Shown: positions 6,307 to 9,274 of the stretch, piece after piece | How positions within the stretch are numbered: the stretch's first letter is position 1 | How the letters are laid out: the number at the start of each line of letters is the position of its first letter | Assembly: GCA_913059105.1 (NCBI GenBank) | Contig: CAJXRL010000090.1 | Location: forward strand, 1-9,274 | Direction of reading: 5' to 3' | DNA from: an uncultured Flavobacteriales bacterium | GTDB lineage: Bacteria; Bacteroidota; Bacteroidia; Flavobacteriales_E; Vicingaceae | Length of the DNA: 9,274 nucleotides | The notes under the pieces: generated by a model | Told to the model about the DNA's origin: nothing | Seen by the model: only the letters and a program-made list of their open reading frames with translations | Databases searched by the model: none | Program-made: the position numbers and the translations under genes

Positions 6307-7971
6307 CTATTTGTTAGGAACAAACGTGCCATCAAGAATTTCATTGTATTTTTTCTTGTCTTTTAACAACAGTAAGGCTTCCTTCACATCAGAGTCTGTG
6401 TTTAAAGATTGTTCAATTCTACCATTTTGGTAATAGTATCTTGAAATTATTTCGTTCTCAAGTAACAACTTAAGCTCCAACTTGAATTTAATCAAGTCAT
6501 TTTTTCTATTAGGAGTTAATTTTTCAAGTAATGCCGTGTATTCTTCTTCAGCCCCCCCGAAATACTTTTCATTTTTTGCAACTTCTTTTAATTCTTTCAG
6601 AATTTCTTCGCTTTGGGTCGAATAGTTGTACTTCTTGTCTCCTAGGTACTCGATGAACTTATTGTATTCGTCATCGCTTAATTGAAACTCTTTAGCTTCA
6701 GCTATAGTTGCATGGCTTAAATAATACAAAGTCGCATAATTAAAAATGTGAAATTTTCGCATTAAAGTCGCGCTAATCATACCAATGTTTTCCTCTTCTG
6801 TAAAAAGGTCTGGCTTAATTCCTTTTCCATCTTGGACAGGTCGTTTGTTTACAACCGTTTTAAAAGAACTAATCAAAGAATCAGGAACCGTTTGAGCTTT
6901 GCCTCTTTTGTCTTTATTCGAATAATCGATTCGCTGAATACATCGACCACTAGGAATGTAATACTTTGCAACAGTAACTTTTAGTTGGGCGTTGTAACTT
7001 AGAGGTCTTGTTTGCTGTACTAAGCCTTTTCCAAAAGTTTGACGGCCAACAATTACGACTCGATCATAATCTTGCAATGTGCCAGCAACAATTTCAGATG
7101 CAGAAGCTGAGCCACCATCTACTAAAATTGCTACGGGAATAGTAATATCAAGGGGTTCTTTTCTAGTAGTATAAATAGCATCCCATTTTTTCAATTTTCC
7201 CCTTGTTTCTACTACTTTTTTCCCCTTAGGAATAAAGATATTTACGATATCTACGGCTTCAATTAACAATCCTCCACCGTTACCTCTTAAGTCAAAAACT
7301 AATTCCTTCATGCCTTTTTCTTTTAATTCACTAAAAGCGGCAATAAACTCGTTTGAAGCTGTTTGAGTGAAGCTAGATAGCTTAATATATCCCACTTCAT
7401 TGTCTAACATTTTGTAATAAGGAACATCGCTAATTTTAATGGTTTCACGCACAATCTTCTTTACCATTGGCTCTGAAACATTTGGACGTTGTATAGTTAC
7501 ATTCAACGAGCTTCCTGATTGGCCTCTAAGTAACTTAGAAATTTGACCAGAATTTTTTCCTTCAACTTTGTTTTCATCTACTTGTAAAAGAATATCTCCA
7601 GCTTTTAATCCTGCTTTAAAAGCTGGGAATCCTTCGTAGGGTTCAGATACAATTATTTGATTACTGTCTTTATGAATTAAAGCACCAATGCCACCGTATT
7701 GTCCTGTAGTCATGAATCTGTAATCTTCAATTGCCGATTCTGGGATGTAATTTGTATACGGGTCTAATGAGTTCAGCATGGCATCAATGCCTGTTTTCAT
7801 TAACTCTCCTGGTTTTGTATCGTCTACATAATAAGTGTTTAGCTCTTTTAATAAAGTGCTAAAAATGTCTAGGTTCTTGGAAAGCTCAAAATAATTGTCA
7901 GCAAAGCCATAAGAAAGGAATGCTGAAGCAGATATGCTTAGAGCGATGATTAAATTTTTTGTTTTTTTCAT
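6307..7971 (-). CDS. Periplasmic S41 C-terminal processing peptidase (CtpA/Prc family)
   Basis: A 554-residue serine protease that cleaves or processes C-termini of envelope proteins. Residues 1-24 form a Sec signal peptide (KK, then a hydrophobic stretch ending GFA before DNYFEL), so the enzyme is exported or anchored at the periplasmic face. DAMLNSLDPYTNYIP at 63-77 is the usual CtpA N-terminal region. A PDZ domain follows at about 95-165, with GLKAGDILLQVD at 121-132. The catalytic domain has VGYIKLSSF (193-201), FDLRGNGGG (226-234), the nucleophile region DGGSASASEI (285-294, S290 as nucleophile) and TFGKGLVQ (312-319, K315 as general base). The Ser-Lys spacing of 25 equals that of E. coli Prc and plant D1 protease, so it should be active. 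About 190 further residues (from 365), charged and rich in Lys/Glu, follow the protease core. The ATG abuts the yidD stop exactly (TAAATG), implying translational coupling. The substrate is unknown. Confidence 0.94.
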   Translation of the reverse strand: MKKTKNLIIALSISASAFLSYGFADNYFELSKNLDIFSTLLKELNTYYVDDTKPGELMKTGIDAMLNSLDPYTNYIPESAIEDYRFMTTGQYGGIGALIHKDSNQIIVSEPYEGFPAFKAGLKAGDILLQVDENKVEGKNSGQISKLLRGQSGSSLNVTIQRPNVSEPMVKKIVRETIKISDVPYYKMLDNEVGYIKLSSFTQTASNEFIAAFSELKEKGMKELVFDLRGNGGGLLIEAVDIVNIFIPKGKKVVETRGKLKKWDAIYTTRKEPLDITIPVAILVDGGSASASEIVAGTLQDYDRVVIVGRQTFGKGLVQQTRPLSYNAQLKVTVAKYYIPSGRCIQRIDYSNKDKRGKAQTVPDSLISSFKTVVNKRPVQDGKGIKPDLFTEEENIGMISATLMRKFHIFNYATLYYLSHATIAEAKEFQLSDDEYNKFIEYLGDKKYNYSTQSEEILKELKEVAKNEKYFGGAEEEYTALLEKLTPNRKNDLIKFKLELKLLLENEIISRYYYQNGRIEQSLNTDSDVKEALLLLKDKKKYNEILDGTFVPNK

Positions 7972-8202
7972 TTACTTCTTTTTAGGTACCTGATCAATAC
8001 CGCTGCCACCCCACGGATGACAAGATAAAATTCGTTTAAGCGCCAACCAAAAACCCTTGAAAGGACCATGAACTTGAATGGCTTCAATGCTATATGCAGA
8101 ACAAGTTGGCATGTATCTGCAATTTGAGCCCAAAAATGGGGACAAAACAACTTGGTAAACTTTTACCAGTAAAATTAGAAATTTACTGAGAATCTTCTGC
8201 AT
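7972..8202 (-). CDS. yidD: Membrane protein insertion efficiency factor YidD
   Basis: A 76-residue protein matching the whole YidD family: an amphipathic N-terminal helix (residues 1-22, LSKFLILLVKVYQVVLSP), then SNCRYMPTCSAYSIEAI (26-42), HGPFKGFWLALKRILSCHPW (45-64) and GGSGIDQVP (65-73). The conserved cysteines are C28, C34 and C61. YidD sits at the inner face of the cytoplasmic membrane and helps YidC/Sec-dependent membrane protein insertion. In many bacteria it lies between rnpA and yidC; here the rnpA link is kept but yidC is replaced downstream by the S41 peptidase. Its start overlaps the end of rnpA by 20 bp, and its stop directly abuts the next ATG. A second open frame on the same strand at about 7968-8150 is only a frame-shifted reading of this gene. 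Confidence 0.96.
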   Translation of the reverse strand: MQKILSKFLILLVKVYQVVLSPFLGSNCRYMPTCSAYSIEAIQVHGPFKGFWLALKRILSCHPWGGSGIDQVPKKK

Positions 8203-8584
8203 ATATAGCCTGCAAACGTTGTAAAGTTAAGATTATTTTCTGCTCGATAATTTCATAGTTCATGGGTTCTTTAGAAATGTAAACTAACATAAAGTGTAAC
8301 TCTATACTTTGCTTTTCGCAGACATCTTTAAGATCATTTCTATTCAATCGATAAGCTTCTTTGCAACGTCTTTTTAGCAAATTCCGGTCAACTGCCTTTT
8401 TAAAAAGTCGTTTTGGAATACTTGCACTAAATTGTAGTGCACTAGCGTTGCTCTTTAATGTTTTACGATGCATTACCTTGAAAGGAAACTCTTTGAAATG
8501 CTTGCCCTCTGAAAAAAGAAGATTGATGTCGTCTCTTTTCGAGAGAATTTCATCTTTTTTAAGGGTAAATCGTTCGTTATTCAT
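8183..8584 (-). CDS. rnpA: Ribonuclease P protein component RnpA
   Basis: RnpA is the protein subunit of RNase P; it binds the catalytic RNA and the 5' leader of precursor tRNAs. The 133-residue basic protein begins MNNERFTLKKDEIL, and LSKRDDINLLFSEGKHF (14-30) fits the family's first helix-strand region. ASIPKRLFKKAVDRN (54-68) continues into the RNR signature at 64-79, with R67, N68, K71, R72 and R73. The start chosen is the ATG at 8582-8584. An upstream in-frame ATG at 8615-8617 would add MSQCLFLFLSS, which is merely the translated arm and U-tract of the terminator hairpin. The gene overlaps yidD by 20 bp. Only about 7 bp separate the terminator's T-rich tail from the start codon, so the source of its transcript is unclear: read-through of the terminator, or a promoter inside or upstream of it. 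Confidence 0.95.
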   Translation of the reverse strand: MNNERFTLKKDEILSKRDDINLLFSEGKHFKEFPFKVMHRKTLKSNASALQFSASIPKRLFKKAVDRNLLKRRCKEAYRLNRNDLKDVCEKQSIELHFMLVYISKEPMNYEIIEQKIILTLQRLQAIYAEDSQ

Positions 8585-8599
8585 TGAGCTTAAAAATAA

Positions 8600-8634
8600 A
8601 AAAAGGCATTGACTCATTTGAGCAATGCCTTTTT
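8600..8634 (-). terminator. Rho-independent terminator after hemD
   Basis: A 12-bp perfect stem (AAAAAGGCATTG at 8600-8611 with CAATGCCTTTTT at 8623-8634) encloses an 11-base centre, in which CTCA (8613-8616) can pair in part with TGAG (8619-8622). On the minus strand the stem runs into a T-rich tail, seven T then A then five T (8604 down to 8592), the classic intrinsic terminator form. It lies 18 bp past the hemD stop. The plus-strand tail is only five T, so it is much better oriented for minus-strand transcription. It lies immediately before rnpA. Confidence 0.88.
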
Positions 8635-8652
8635 AAAAACTTTATAAATTTT

Positions 8653-9227
8653 CTACTTCTTGCTTAGCTTCTTAATATATTGCTCTATAGCCATTGTCAT
8701 TGAAGGCGCTTCAGGTTTTGGTGCAGCAATGTTTATTTCTAAACCTGCGTTTTCTGCAGCCTTAGCTGTAGTTGCTCCAAATACAGCAATTCTAGTATCG
8801 TTTTGCTTAAATCCAGGGAAGTTTTCATATAACGATGCAATTCCTGCAGGGCTAAAGAAAACCAAAACATCATAATTTACATCTGCTAAGTCAGACAAGT
8901 CGCTGCATACCGTTCGATATAAAATCGCTTTTTCAAAGTTGATGTTATTTTTTTCTAAAACTTCCGGAATATCCTTTTTCAATATGTCAGCACATGGCAA
9001 TATAAATTTTTCAGCCTTATGTTTTTTAATCAAAGGCATCAAGTCTTCCATTGTTTGTCGGCCATGAAAAATCTTTCTTTTCCTGTATACAACATATTTT
9101 TGAAGGTAGTACGCTGTTGATTCAGAAATACAGAAGTATTTCAAATCGTCTGGAACATTGTACCTTAATTCTTCCGCTATTCTGAAGAAATGGTCAACTG
9201 CATTTCTGCTAGTAAAAATTACAGCAC
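8653..9227 (-). CDS. hemD: Uroporphyrinogen-III synthase HemD, C-terminal part (N-terminus cut by contig end)
   Basis: HemD cyclises hydroxymethylbilane to uroporphyrinogen III with inversion of ring D, in cytosolic haem/sirohaem synthesis. The frame reads straight from the adapter junction with no stop, giving 190 residues; Bacteroidota HemD is about 250, so roughly 60 are missing. The fragment begins AVIFTSRNAVDHFFRI, the family's conserved 'TSxNAV' segment (T5-V10). Further matches are FFSPAGIASL at 123-132 (binding-site Ser/Pro region), IAVFGATTAKAAENAGL at 146-162 and the C-terminal APSMTMAIEQYI (173-184), where synthases usually have 'PTxxgL/mA'. The TTG at 9142-9144 is an internal leucine, not a start, because the HemD homology continues upstream of it. 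A strong terminator follows the stop codon by 18 bp. The truncation is technical. Confidence 0.93.
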
Positions 9228-9274
9228 CTGTCTCTTATACACATCTCCGAGCCCACGAGACAGGCAGAAATCTC
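9228..9274 (-). other. Illumina Nextera read-2 adapter with i7 index (artificial)
   Basis: Bases 9228-9246 are the mosaic end CTGTCTCTTATACACATCT, then CCGAGCCCACGAGAC (9247-9261), the reverse complement of the Nextera read-2 adapter. The last five bases, ATCTC, begin the P7 flow-cell sequence. Together with bases 1-33 the window has the exact architecture of a Nextera library molecule: read-1 adapter, insert, read-2 adapter, index, P7. No genome sequence lies beyond 9227. Confidence 0.99.
9262..9269. other. i7 sample index AGGCAGAA (artificial)
   Basis: The eight bases between the read-2 adapter and the P7 start are AGGCAGAA, which as I recall is the Nextera i7 index N703. It records the library barcode of the sample, not biology. 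Confidence 0.9.

Noticed and set aside
7968..8150. 60-codon open frame on the minus strand
   Set aside because: It lies inside yidD in another frame and its product resembles nothing; the yidD frame has full family motifs.
8585..8617. Upstream ATG extending RnpA by 11 residues
   Set aside because: The extension is translated from the terminator arm and T-tract; RnpA homology starts at the ATG at 8584.
8600..8634. Hairpin as a small RNA or repeat element
   Set aside because: The stem plus T-tract directly after the hemD stop is fully explained as an intrinsic terminator, and no second copy is seen in the window.
9142..9144. TTG as the hemD start
   Set aside because: HemD homology (AVIFTSRNAV) continues upstream to the adapter, so the gene is truncated at its 5' end and the TTG is an internal leucine.
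34..9227. A defence system, phage segment, CRISPR array or biosynthetic cluster
   Set aside because: Every gene is assigned to housekeeping or envelope/glycan families, no direct-repeat array is visible, and no phage or toxin-antitoxin motifs were found.
15..9246. 19-bp perfect inverted repeats near both ends, as of a Tn5-like transposon
   Set aside because: They are the mosaic ends of the Nextera adapters: the flanking bases are the read-1 and read-2 primer sequences and an index, and no transposase is encoded.

Overview
The window is a single AT-rich fragment, almost certainly from a member of the Bacteroidota and probably the Flavobacteriia or a close relative. Four things support this. 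Starts lack Shine-Dalgarno sequences and sit in A/T-rich leaders. A Bacteroidota-type -7 element (TAnnTTTG) precedes rsmI. The O-antigen-ligase-like protein carries a very long periplasmic loop of a kind I associate with this phylum. The order hemD-rnpA-yidD-S41 peptidase replaces the usual rpmH-rnpA-yidD-yidC. This placement is inferred from gene content; no 16S or other marker RNA is present.

Both ends are technical. Bases 1-33 are the Illumina Nextera read-1 transposase adapter. Bases 9228-9274 are the reverse complement of the Nextera read-2 adapter, followed by an 8-base i7 index and the first bases of the P7 side. Genomic sequence therefore runs from 34 to 9227 and cuts through a gene at each end: recJ on the left loses its C-terminus, and hemD on the right loses its N-terminus.

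Layout: (A) 34-2773, minus strand, a compact unit rsmI -> GT39-type membrane glycosyltransferase -> recJ (partial). (B) 2774-2859, an 86-bp divergent intergenic region, the only clear promoter space in the window. (C) 2860-4711, plus strand, a two-gene unit of a WaaE-like GT2 and a GT4 glycosyltransferase separated by 1 bp. (D) 4690-9227, minus strand, hemD (partial) -> hairpin terminator -> rnpA -> yidD -> S41 C-terminal processing peptidase -> O-antigen-ligase-like membrane protein. The GT4 gene and the ligase-like gene converge and overlap by 22 bp at their 3' ends. No stretch over 300 bp lacks a gene.

Functionally the window mixes housekeeping (rRNA 2'-O-methylation by RsmI, DNA repair by RecJ, tRNA 5' processing by RnpA, uroporphyrinogen III formation by HemD) with envelope work. 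The envelope genes are YidD for inner-membrane protein insertion, a periplasmic S41 protease, and four surface-glycan genes (GT39, GT2, GT4, ligase-like). The four glycan genes fit a lipopolysaccharide core / O-antigen or related glycan pathway, but their substrates cannot be read from sequence. I found no mobile element, CRISPR array, phage gene, defence system, tRNA or rRNA, and no convincing new biological system. The most noteworthy points are the untrimmed adapters, the strong terminator placed almost on top of rnpA, and the placement of glycan genes inside housekeeping operons.
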